Positions 1-6,824 of a stretch of DNA of 22,945 nucleotides are shown here, one piece after another. Each line of letters starts with the position of its first letter. Positions within the stretch are counted from its first letter, which is position 1. Below the pieces are notes generated by a model, which worked only from the letters and a program-made list of their open reading frames with translations, was not told where the DNA came from and ran no database searches. The stretch comes from Candidatus Shapirobacteria bacterium (GTDB taxonomy: Bacteria; Patescibacteriota; Microgenomatia; UBA12405; JAHJSD01): contig JALUUX010000097.1 in NCBI GenBank assembly GCA_027021145.1, forward strand, positions 1-22,945, given 5' to 3'. Both the position numbers and the translations under genes were made by a program.

Positions 1-1
1 T

Positions 2-130
2 GACCCCAATGGTCTCTGTGGTCAATCATTCGCTAGCATGGGCCCACAACTTAACTTACCGGGTCAAGGAGCTTTAGAGCTTCCCAAAAAAGTCATTGAT
101 TATCAATCTATTCCTGGTGAATTCCAGTAG
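2..130 (+). CDS. C-terminal fragment of an unrecognised protein
   Basis: An open frame enters from the left edge and ends at a TAG (128-130), giving 42 residues that begin DPNGLCGQSF and end SIPGEFQ. It has no membrane segment and no motif I recognise. It lies 56 bases upstream of the VirB6-like gene on the same strand, so it may belong to the same secretion-type locus, but the downstream gene appears to have its own promoter. The fragment is accepted as coding because the frame is open from the edge, the stop is followed by a plausible terminator/promoter region, and the composition matches neighbouring genes. Its function cannot be told from what is present. Confidence 0.55.
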   Translation, partial: DPNGLCGQSFASMGPQLNLPGQGALELPKKVIDYQSIPGEFQ

Positions 131-146
131 TCCCTTAATCCATCTC

Positions 147-166
147 ATTCTTTAATCAGAAAGAAT
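147..166 (+). terminator. AT-rich hairpin, possible weak terminator
   Basis: ATTCTTT (147-153) and AAAGAAT (160-166) form a perfect 7-bp stem with a 6-base loop, followed by AATTT. It sits 17 bases after the stop of the partial gene and overlaps the expected -35 region of the next gene. The stem is AT-rich and the T-run is short, so it may be a weak terminator, or chance. Confidence 0.25.
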
Positions 167-170
167 AATT

Positions 171-179
171 TGGTATATT
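171..179 (+). promoter_or_regulatory. Extended -10 promoter of the VirB6-like gene
   Basis: TGG followed by TATATT (174-179) forms an extended -10 box. The ATG of the next gene lies 7 bases further on, so transcription should begin at or next to the start codon. The -35 match is poor (TTTAAT at 151-156, 17-base spacer). No Shine-Dalgarno sequence is present. Confidence 0.5.
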
Positions 180-186
180 AAAAACG

Positions 187-1818
187 ATGAAAGTGATCTT
201 TAGAAAAACCAAAAAAATAACTTGGTTATTAATAAGCCTAATTTTTATTGGCGCCATTCTCCGATCAGTTGGGGCTGCTTCTAATTATAAAAACTGGCTC
301 AAATATACTTGTGACCGAGGCAAATTAACTAAGGAGTGTGTTGACGAACAAACCTTCTTTAACCTTTTGGCTTCCGCTAAAGACTCCATCTCGGGCAAAT
401 TGGATGAAAGTGGTCAGGTTAAACAAGAAGGAGCCCTCCAAACTACTAGCAATTTAATTGCCGGCCTCTATCGGGTTCCTCCTGCCTCAGGGGTCTATTA
501 TGCCTATGATGTTCTTCATCGTTTGGGAGTGACTCCGGCCTATGCCCAGGGGGTGGGTTTCACTGGCCTTCAGCCCATTCTTCCTATCTGGAAAGCTTTT
601 CGTAATGTCACCTACATCCTTTTTACCCTAGTTTTTATCTTTATGGGTCTAGCAATTATCTTTCGATTCAAAATTTCTCCCCAAGCCGTGATTACCATCG
701 AAAACGCCCTACCAAAAATTGTAGGCGCCCTAATTTTAGTCACCTTTTCCTACGCCATTGCTGGTTTTATGATCGATCTAATGTATGTAGTTATTGGTCT
801 AGGAATTGCTATTCTTAAACCAGCCATTGATCAAAACCTATGGCAAGGTATTTTAAGCGGAGCAGCATTGGGAGCCGCAACCGGTGGCCCAGAAGGGGCG
901 GTGGCAGGAGGAGCAGCCGGCGCCTTACCAGCAGCTGCCAGCGCTGAAAATGTAATTAACTGGGGCTTTCTCTCCTTGGTTCCTCCTTTCGCTCTGTTAG
1001 TAGTTCAAGGCGGCACTTTTACTGCTTTAATTGGCGGAGTCATTGGCGCAGCTTTAGGAACAATTGTTGGCACTATTGCCATTCCCATTCCTGTTATTGG
1101 CAGTCTAATAGGCGGAGTGGCCGGTGGCTTGGGTGGAGCCAAAGCGGGCGCTATCCTTGGTTCTCTCATCTTTGCCATTATTGCCTTCTTCTGCTTAGTT
1201 AAACTTTTTATTGCCCTGGTTAAAGCCTACATCAATGTTGTCCTAAAAATTATTTTGGGACCTTTCCAGATTATGCTCGGTGCTTTGCCAGTTAATTTTA
1301 AAGGCATTGGTTTTGGTGAGTGGCTCAAAGGCCTAGTTACTGAATTAGCCATCTTTCCAGCGGTTATCATCGTCGCTTTCTTGGGTCTCATTGTTAGCTA
1401 CTCAGCCATTAGCAATAATGGAGGAATGTGGATTGCTCCCTTAATTGGTCCTCCCAATGTTGGACCTGATACCGGAGTTAGCGGCGCCATCATTAAAGTA
1501 GTCCTGGGTCTGGGCTTCCTTTTGACTCTTTCCAGCCTGCCTGATATCATTAGAAAAGTAATGAGTAGTAGCAGTATGTTCGGCGCCGCCGTCGGCCAAG
1601 CCTTCGGCCCCGCAAAAGGAATGGTTGGTTACGGAATGGTAGCTGCCTCTCAACCTCAAGTAATCGATACTGCCTTAACTAGATTGTCTCAGAAATTCCC
1701 AAATGCACCTTTCTTGAGATGGTGGGGCTCTAGAACAGCAAGCGACGAAGTAAAAACAACCATAACACAAGGCCTATCAAATATGGGTCAAACTGCGGCA
1801 AAAAAACTAACAGGCTAG
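187..1818 (+). CDS. Polytopic membrane protein, VirB6/TrbL-like
   Basis: 543 residues. Residues about 12-30 form a signal or membrane anchor, followed by an extracytoplasmic stretch of about 100 residues with two Cys (in YTCDRGKLTKEC). Several long hydrophobic helices follow, starting near residue 140 (NVTYILFTLVFIFMGLAIIF). The segment ISPQAVITIENALPKIVGA and the next two helices look like the conserved core of VirB6/TrbL-like channel proteins seen in Patescibacteria; this assignment is from memory of the family. The middle (about residues 223-325) is extremely Gly/Ala-rich, with glycine-zipper spacing of the kind that packs helices tightly. The C-terminus is polar and cytoplasmic-looking. 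Together with the VirD4-like ATPase at 18646-20982 this suggests a type IV secretion-like or DNA-transfer apparatus, but no VirB4 ATPase is visible here. The ATG is set by the -10 box 7 bases upstream. Confidence is high for a membrane protein and moderate for the VirB6 assignment. Confidence 0.7.
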   Translation: MKVIFRKTKKITWLLISLIFIGAILRSVGAASNYKNWLKYTCDRGKLTKECVDEQTFFNLLASAKDSISGKLDESGQVKQEGALQTTSNLIAGLYRVPPASGVYYAYDVLHRLGVTPAYAQGVGFTGLQPILPIWKAFRNVTYILFTLVFIFMGLAIIFRFKISPQAVITIENALPKIVGALILVTFSYAIAGFMIDLMYVVIGLGIAILKPAIDQNLWQGILSGAALGAATGGPEGAVAGGAAGALPAAASAENVINWGFLSLVPPFALLVVQGGTFTALIGGVIGAALGTIVGTIAIPIPVIGSLIGGVAGGLGGAKAGAILGSLIFAIIAFFCLVKLFIALVKAYINVVLKIILGPFQIMLGALPVNFKGIGFGEWLKGLVTELAIFPAVIIVAFLGLIVSYSAISNNGGMWIAPLIGPPNVGPDTGVSGAIIKVVLGLGFLLTLSSLPDIIRKVMSSSSMFGAAVGQAFGPAKGMVGYGMVAASQPQVIDTALTRLSQKFPNAPFLRWWGSRTASDEVKTTITQGLSNMGQTAAKKLTG

Positions 1819-1886
1819 TTTCTCTCCAAAAATTTCACTAGCAAGCTAATAAATTAATGCCCGAAAGAACAATAATAACGAAAAAA

Positions 1887-3668
1887 TTAATTTCTCCTTA
1901 AAATTTCCGATGGAGATTTATTTATCATATTGTTAATCCACTTAGCATCCTCTTCACCAATAAAAGTCTCACTCACGGCTGCTTCGAGTATTCTCGATAA
2001 ACTAGGAACCCCAGCATTAGCCCTATTTGTCAAACGAACATTTCTTACCCATTGAGCAACATCCCTGCTGCCGCCGCGCAAAATCGCATTGACCATATCT
2101 TGGGCCCTCTCCCTATCAGAACAAACCGTGTAAGGAAAAAGCCAGGAAAGCATAATCCACCTTCTTTGCTCTCTACTAATGCCCATTTTCACCGCCCAAG
2201 TCCGAGTCAAGTTTTTCCAAAAATCTCTCTTTGCCATCTCTTCAAGTGCAGGAATATTTCTTATTCTGTCAGCTATAGCAATCGCTCGCCCTCTTGTAAT
2301 TGTTGCCCAACCTTCAAAAGTAGCTAACTCAGTTTGTTCATCTTGACCGGCTATTACTCGCTCAGTAGCTTTCCATGGTAAATTAGCTAAAGTTCTCCTT
2401 TCATTCCACCATAGTTGCCAAAGTGTTTTTTCTTGACCATCCTGCATTACCCTTACACTATGGAGATAGGTATCAATTAATGGCTTCTTTACCCCACCGA
2501 CAACACCAATACTCAAAGGTGGGCCAGTATGGGAATAGCACATCTCCAATAAATACCTCTGAGTTAGCAAAATTTCTCTTATTTTAGCCCATGTAAGTTG
2601 ATCAATACCAGTAACTTCTTGAGGAATAGGCCAACCACCCTCAACCAACTTCTTAAGATTCATTAGCCTGCCAGCTGTTGTCATCCAGTGAGGTACTATT
2701 GGAGGATTACCTATCTTCAATAATTTCACCCTTCTAACGGAGCCATCTGGGAATTTTTTTTCTTCATTAACTATAGTCGCCCCAAAATGACCTGGAATTT
2801 CCCAAAGAAGAGCCAGATGCCAGGCCTCTAAAACAAGATCAATCCTTCCCTCTGCCACTTCAAGTAACCCCGCTAGCCATTTTCCCAAAACAACGTCATC
2901 AGCAAATCCTTCAGCATAGGGATTAACTCTCCGACCATTTTCCAATTCAATTCCTTCTTGACCGTACTGAACTATTTTCCTCAAAATCTTATCCATTAGC
3001 AACCCTTTCTTTCCCGCAAACTCTTCTGCAAATAGAGCTTCCCAGTGCATTCGATCAGGAAAGACAATGGGATTATAACCCGGATCAAAAAACCCCCGTT
3101 GAAATACTTCTTTAGTTACATTTTGGTCACCAGCGGTCCAAACTCTGTTTAAAAAAGCTGTATGGAGTATTCTTCGGGCTAAGGCGTGGTCAGCCAGCAC
3201 TCGTAGCACCGTCTTTCTTTCTCGTTCTTCGGGGGTTAAATTCCTTCCTTCCAAAAGAGCCTTTTCGTCCATCTCTAGCATTGGTGTCTCTGTCACTTTT
3301 CTAATAGCCTCATAAATGGCCCAACTATCCTTTCCGGCCTCCCGCATTGCGTCTGTACTCACAAACAGGGCACTCCACAAATTCAAGAAAGAGCGTGCTT
3401 CTAGATCTGCGACTATTGCCTCAGGATTTCTCAGTTTAGCAATTAATTCCTCAGGAACAAGCATTTCCTTTGCTCCTATTGCATAGGCAAAACCGCTCTC
3501 GAGCCTCAATCTAAACCTTTCCCACTCTTCTTCTGAAGCATGTTCACCTGGAAAAGCATCTTCAATTTCCCTAGCTATCACTGCAGCAGCACTCCCACCC
3601 CTATCTGTTCTTAACCGCTGAGCCCAAATTAAATCCTCCATAGTTGGCCCGTCATTTCTTTCTCCCAT
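1887..3668 (-). CDS. Large soluble protein of unknown function
   Basis: 593 residues with no signal peptide and no membrane segment. It is predicted mainly helical, rich in Trp, Arg and Glu. I see no Walker, nuclease, protease or nucleotide-binding motif and do not recognise the family. Notable segments are a C-terminal region with regularly spaced aromatic and basic residues (LWQLWWNERR, RRWIMLSWLFPYT) and isolated Cys/His in LLEMCYSHTGPPL. It lies alone on the minus strand between the VirB6-like gene and the nucleotidyltransferase gene. The ATG is supported by an extended -10 box ending 9 bases upstream. An ATG ten codons in (MEDLIWAQ) is the alternative start. Its position beside a secretion-type membrane protein makes an accessory or substrate role possible, but nothing in the sequence shows this. 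Confidence 0.75.
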   Translation of the reverse strand: MGERNDGPTMEDLIWAQRLRTDRGGSAAAVIAREIEDAFPGEHASEEEWERFRLRLESGFAYAIGAKEMLVPEELIAKLRNPEAIVADLEARSFLNLWSALFVSTDAMREAGKDSWAIYEAIRKVTETPMLEMDEKALLEGRNLTPEERERKTVLRVLADHALARRILHTAFLNRVWTAGDQNVTKEVFQRGFFDPGYNPIVFPDRMHWEALFAEEFAGKKGLLMDKILRKIVQYGQEGIELENGRRVNPYAEGFADDVVLGKWLAGLLEVAEGRIDLVLEAWHLALLWEIPGHFGATIVNEEKKFPDGSVRRVKLLKIGNPPIVPHWMTTAGRLMNLKKLVEGGWPIPQEVTGIDQLTWAKIREILLTQRYLLEMCYSHTGPPLSIGVVGGVKKPLIDTYLHSVRVMQDGQEKTLWQLWWNERRTLANLPWKATERVIAGQDEQTELATFEGWATITRGRAIAIADRIRNIPALEEMAKRDFWKNLTRTWAVKMGISREQRRWIMLSWLFPYTVCSDRERAQDMVNAILRGGSRDVAQWVRNVRLTNRANAGVPSLSRILEAAVSETFIGEEDAKWINNMINKSPSEILRRN

Positions 3669-3677
3669 TTCGATTTT

Positions 3678-3686
3678 ATTTTACCA
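3678..3686 (-). promoter_or_regulatory. Extended -10 promoter of the 593-residue gene
   Basis: Read on the minus strand, TGG then TAAAAT (-10 at 3683-3678) is followed by 9 bases and the ATG at 3668. The -35 region, TTCCAA at 3706-3701 with a 17-base spacer, is weak. The arrangement predicts a leader of at most about 3 bases. Confidence 0.4.
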
Positions 3687-3821
3687 CCCCCAGCCAGAAA
3701 TTGGAACAGCGATAGCTAGAGTGATTAGAAGGTGAAAGATAGAAAACCTAAACCAAACTTGTTAATTCGCAGATTTTTTTGGGATTCCCAGAGATAAAAC
3801 TTGGCCACTTGGCGAGAGAAT

Positions 3822-4232
3822 TCATTCTCCAGCAAAATGGCGCAAACTTTCCTGAGTATGGCGCTTAAGATAATAAAGACGATCAAAATAAAGAGAGAAA
3901 ACTCGATGCTCGAAGCTAATTCGGGCTTTTTCATCCTTAACTAAAACTATTTCCCTAGGAGCAATAACAGAATAAGCTAAATAACTCGGCGCTGCCTCCA
4001 AATCAACAATTTCCACTCGATCACAACCAAGAATTTTACTCAGATCGCTCATCATCTCCAACCTCTTTTCAAAGCGTTTACTCGAGTCAAGATCGCGGTC
4101 AAAAAGAATGCCAAAATCGTAATCGCTTCTTGGATGAACTTTGCCACTGGCTTGGGAGCCAAACAAATAGACTATTCTCACTGGCTGGTGAGCGAAATAA
4201 TTGGCCAATAACTGGCGTTTATTTTTCCTCAT
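3822..4232 (-). CDS. MntA-type minimal nucleotidyltransferase
   Basis: 136 residues. The polymerase-beta superfamily motif is clear: LFGSQASG with G25-S26, then SDYDF with D37 and D39, which is the GSx10DxD pattern. A third acidic residue, D77 in VEIVDLEA, probably completes the metal site. The family includes the antitoxin half of MntA/HepT toxin-antitoxin pairs, which adenylylates the HepT RNase, and other small nucleotidyltransferases. A HepT partner normally sits directly beside it. Here the 153 bases downstream to the next gene hold no HepT-sized frame, and the upstream neighbour is a divergent VanW gene, so it is an orphan in this window. It has a good promoter of its own and an intact active site. 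It could instead modify a small molecule or tRNA. Certain as a nucleotidyltransferase fold; the substrate is unknown. Confidence 0.85.
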   Translation of the reverse strand: MRKNKRQLLANYFAHQPVRIVYLFGSQASGKVHPRSDYDFGILFDRDLDSSKRFEKRLEMMSDLSKILGCDRVEIVDLEAAPSYLAYSVIAPREIVLVKDEKARISFEHRVFSLYFDRLYYLKRHTQESLRHFAGE

Positions 4233-4241
4233 CTTAATGAT

Positions 4242-4270
4242 ATTCTAGCGAAAAAGCGAAATTTAGGCAA
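4242..4270 (-). promoter_or_regulatory. -35/-10 promoter of the nucleotidyltransferase gene
   Basis: On the minus strand, TTGCCT (4270-4265), a 17-base spacer and TAGAAT (4247-4242) make a good sigma-70-type promoter. The ATG follows 9 bases after the -10 box, so the transcript should be nearly leaderless. It is back-to-back with the promoter of the VanW operon. Confidence 0.6.
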
Positions 4271-4277
4271 AGTCGGG

Positions 4278-4283
4278 TATAAT
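4278..4283 (+). promoter_or_regulatory. -10 box of the VanW-DUF4012-mutM operon
   Basis: A perfect TATAAT lies 9 bases before the ATG at 4293. No convincing -35 box is seen at the right distance. There is no Shine-Dalgarno sequence in the 9-base gap, so initiation on a leaderless or nearly leaderless mRNA is predicted. Confidence 0.5.
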
Positions 4284-4292
4284 GAAAAAGTC

Positions 4293-6017
4293 ATGAGTTG
4301 GAAAAAAGCTTTGCTCATCAGTTTGCTAGTAGTTACTATCAGCCTGCCACTAATAATTTTAGTTGCCTTCTTTCTGGCCTTCAAAAACAGAGTTTATCCC
4401 CGAACTTCGGTAATTGGCATTAATATCTCAGGCCTAACAATTGATCAAGCCACCAAAGTTATCGAACGAAAAATTACTTCCGCCCAACCTCTTCAGTTGA
4501 AACTGAAACACAATCAACAATCATGGCTGATAGATTTGAAAAAAATAGACGGTTATTATTTGCCAAGAAAAACAGCCGAGAAAGCCTATCGCCTATCACG
4601 AAGAAAGCCAATTGAAAATTGGCTTCATCCCAAAGAAATTAGTTTAGAATTTTTCCTCAATGAAGAGAAATTAAATCAAGAGCTAGCCACCATTGCCGCT
4701 CAAATTGCGCAACCGGCCATTCCTGTCCGCCTCATTTTCAACCCAGAAACAAAAACAATTACTGTCAGCGAGGGCAAAGTAGGCCAACAATTGGACCAAG
4801 ACAGTTTAAAAACGACCATCTTTGATCGCCTTGCCTTTCTAAAACTAGACCAAGAAATTGAGTTGCCTATCAAAACGCTCAACCATCTACCCAACAAAGA
4901 GCAGATTGAGGCCGCTCAACAAAGAGCGGAAAAATTAATCGGTAAAAAAATCACTTTTACTTCTGAACAACAAAATTTTGTCATTGACCCCCCTCAGTTA
5001 ATTAACTTTGTTGGCTTCACTTCTTGGTGGGACAAAGAAAAGATTGCCGAATATGTGACTGTGTTGGCCCAGTCAGTCAATCGCGAACCAGAGAATGCTC
5101 TTTTCCGCTTTGAAAATGGCCGTGTTACTGCCTTCCGGCCTGACCGGCCAGGATTTCGACTTAATCAGGAAGCTACCGTCCAATTAATTATTCAGGGTCT
5201 TAATCAACTAGTAAATCAACAACAATCTGTTGTCGTTAAAAATCTGCCCCTCAAAAAAATTGAGGCCCAAATCAAAACTTCGGCTACCAATCGTTTGGGT
5301 ATTGTCGCCCTCTTGGGGCAAGGAGAATCATACTTTCGCCACTCAATTGCCTCAAGAGTTCACAATATTGACCTTGCCTCAAGTCGGCTTCATGGTCTCT
5401 TGATTGCGCCCGGAGAAACTTTCTCTTTTAATCAGGCTCTGGGCGAAATCTCGAAAAATACTGGCTTCCGCGACGCTTATATCATCAAAAATGGACGCAC
5501 TATCCTGGGAACGGGCGGAGGAGTCTGTCAGGTTTCTACCACCCTCTTCCGCGCCGCCCTTAACGCCGGTCTGCCCATTATCGAGCGCCGGGCCCATGCC
5601 TATCGGGTTTCCTATTACGAACAAAATGCCAAACCAGGTTTTGACGCCACCGTCTTTTCTCCCACCACTGACTTTAAATTTAAAAACGATACCCAACACT
5701 ATCTTTTAATTCAACGAGTCTTCAACCAACAGCAATCATACCTAGCTTTTCAACTCTACGGTTCACCCGATGGCCGTCAAGTGACTATTAATAACATCCG
5801 CCTCTGGGACCTAGTTCCTCCTCCCCAACCACTTTATATTGATGATCCCACTTTACCTCAAGGAGTAACCAAACAAATTGATTGGCCCGCTTGGGGGGCC
5901 AAGGCCTCTTTTGATTGGCAAGTTGCTCGTGATGGTCAAATTCTCCACCAAAAAACCTTTTTCTCTCATTACCGTCCCTGGCGAGCCATTTTTCTCCGAG
6001 GCACCAAGATTAATTAG
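4293..6017 (+). CDS. VanW family protein with peptidoglycan-binding repeats
   Basis: 574 residues. An N-terminal membrane anchor (about residues 5-30) is followed by a long extracytoplasmic region. Residues about 35-320 have the look of tandem PG_binding_4 domains (for example VIGINISGLTIDQATKVI near residue 40). The VanW domain runs from about 333 to 480 and carries its hallmark, APGETFSFNQALGEI then GTGGGVCQVSTTLFRAALNAG near residues 405-425. VanW proteins occur with vancomycin-resistance genes and in many Gram-positive and Patescibacteria envelopes. Their biochemical role is still unclear, so only a wall-associated function is inferred. It is first in a five-gene run that ends with mutM, with a TATAAT 9 bases before the start. 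Length and domain order match the longer family members. Confidence 0.9.
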   Translation: MSWKKALLISLLVVTISLPLIILVAFFLAFKNRVYPRTSVIGINISGLTIDQATKVIERKITSAQPLQLKLKHNQQSWLIDLKKIDGYYLPRKTAEKAYRLSRRKPIENWLHPKEISLEFFLNEEKLNQELATIAAQIAQPAIPVRLIFNPETKTITVSEGKVGQQLDQDSLKTTIFDRLAFLKLDQEIELPIKTLNHLPNKEQIEAAQQRAEKLIGKKITFTSEQQNFVIDPPQLINFVGFTSWWDKEKIAEYVTVLAQSVNREPENALFRFENGRVTAFRPDRPGFRLNQEATVQLIIQGLNQLVNQQQSVVVKNLPLKKIEAQIKTSATNRLGIVALLGQGESYFRHSIASRVHNIDLASSRLHGLLIAPGETFSFNQALGEISKNTGFRDAYIIKNGRTILGTGGGVCQVSTTLFRAALNAGLPIIERRAHAYRVSYYEQNAKPGFDATVFSPTTDFKFKNDTQHYLLIQRVFNQQQSYLAFQLYGSPDGRQVTINNIRLWDLVPPPQPLYIDDPTLPQGVTKQIDWPAWGAKASFDWQVARDGQILHQKTFFSHYRPWRAIFLRGTKIN

Positions 6018-6034
6018 TAATTTTAATCACCAAA

Positions 6035-6394
6035 ATGAGATTTTTTAAGATTTTTTTAACGCTAAAATCTGATTTTCAGAAAATAAATCAGCAGTTAAAA
6101 ATATTTTTTGTTGCTTTTCTTTTCTCTTTTATAATTTTTTCTGGATTAACTAATCTAATTTTTAACCTGATTAAAATCCAGCAGCAAAAAAAGATTCTTA
6201 AACAAGAATTAATTTTTTGGAAAGATATCGTTAGCCGCCACCCTGAATATCCTGACGGCTGGGCTAAATTAGCCACCATTTGGTATAATCTTCGGCGCTA
6301 CGAGCTGGCCCGGTTAGCCATTGAAAAAGCCAGAAAATTAGACCCGATTCGAAGTGAACTGCGGCTATTAGAAGAAAGAGTAAAAAATTTTTAA
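6035..6394 (+). CDS. Small membrane-anchored TPR-like protein
   Basis: 119 residues. One hydrophobic helix (about 21-47) follows a short basic N-terminus. A short coiled stretch (KIQQQKKILKQELIFWKDIV) and a single TPR-like helix pair come next (HPEYPDGWAKLATIWYNLRRYELARLAIEKARKLDP, about 69-104). A lone TPR next to a membrane helix suggests a docking partner for another membrane or wall protein. It starts 17 bases after the VanW gene and ends 9 bases before RNase HI, so it is in the same operon. The DNA is markedly AT-rich at its 5' end. I do not recognise an exact family. Confidence 0.75.
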   Translation: MRFFKIFLTLKSDFQKINQQLKIFFVAFLFSFIIFSGLTNLIFNLIKIQQQKKILKQELIFWKDIVSRHPEYPDGWAKLATIWYNLRRYELARLAIEKARKLDPIRSELRLLEERVKNF

Positions 6395-6403
6395 AAATTA
6401 AAG

Positions 6404-6820
6404 ATGAAAAAGTTAAAAATCTACACCGACGGTGGCGCCAGAGGTAACCCTGGCCCAGCAGCGATTGGGATTGTGGTCCAAGACGAAAAGGGTCAAATCC
6501 TCTTTCAACAAGGAAAAGCCATTGGCTGGGCCACTAATAACCAAGCTGAGTACCAGGCGCTAATTAGAGCATTAACCTGGGCAAAGAATCAGCCAATCCA
6601 ACCAGAAATAATCGATTGCTATCTTGACTCCCAACTGGTAGTGGCTCAAATGCAAGGCCGCTACCGGATCAAATCAGACTCAATCAAAAAATTGTGGCAA
6701 CAAGCGAAACAATTAGAACAAACTCTTTCGCCCACTAAAATTAATTACCACCTGATTCCTCGTCGCCTCAATCAGAAGGCAGATCAGCTTCTCAATCAAG
6801 CCCTTGACCTGTTAAAATGA
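6404..6820 (+). CDS. rnhA: Ribonuclease HI
   Basis: 138 residues, essentially the whole RNase H fold. The catalytic acids are all present: D9 in IYTDGGARGNPGP, E49 in NNQAEYQAL, D75 in CYLDSQLVV and D127 in RRLNQKADQLLNQAL. The enzyme cleaves the RNA strand of RNA-DNA hybrids, for example R-loops and replication primers. The short form without an N-terminal hybrid-binding domain and the motif wording resemble the compact RNase HI group found in Gram-positives and archaea. It is fourth-from-last in a run of genes with gaps of only 9 and 4 bases, flanked by envelope genes. No Shine-Dalgarno is visible, so it is probably translated by coupling. Identification is secure. Confidence 0.93.
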   Translation: MKKLKIYTDGGARGNPGPAAIGIVVQDEKGQILFQQGKAIGWATNNQAEYQALIRALTWAKNQPIQPEIIDCYLDSQLVVAQMQGRYRIKSDSIKKLWQQAKQLEQTLSPTKINYHLIPRRLNQKADQLLNQALDLLK

Positions 6821-6824
6821 AATT

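Noticed and set aside
3750..3800. Terminator built on TGGGATTCCCA next to a run of T
   Set aside because: The T-run lies before the palindrome on the plus strand and becomes an A-run after it on the minus strand, so it is on the wrong side for the minus-strand gene it would serve; the plus strand has no gene to end there.
3725..3934. 69-residue minus-strand frame that might be a HepT remnant beside the nucleotidyltransferase
   Set aside because: It overlaps the end of the nucleotidyltransferase gene in another frame, lacks the HepT RxxxxH-type motif and has no start signal. It is most likely a shadow frame.
5404..5709. 101-residue plus-strand frame inside the VanW gene
   Set aside because: It is the VanW coding sequence read in another frame, Pro/Ser-rich without motifs; the VanW domain there is clearly real.
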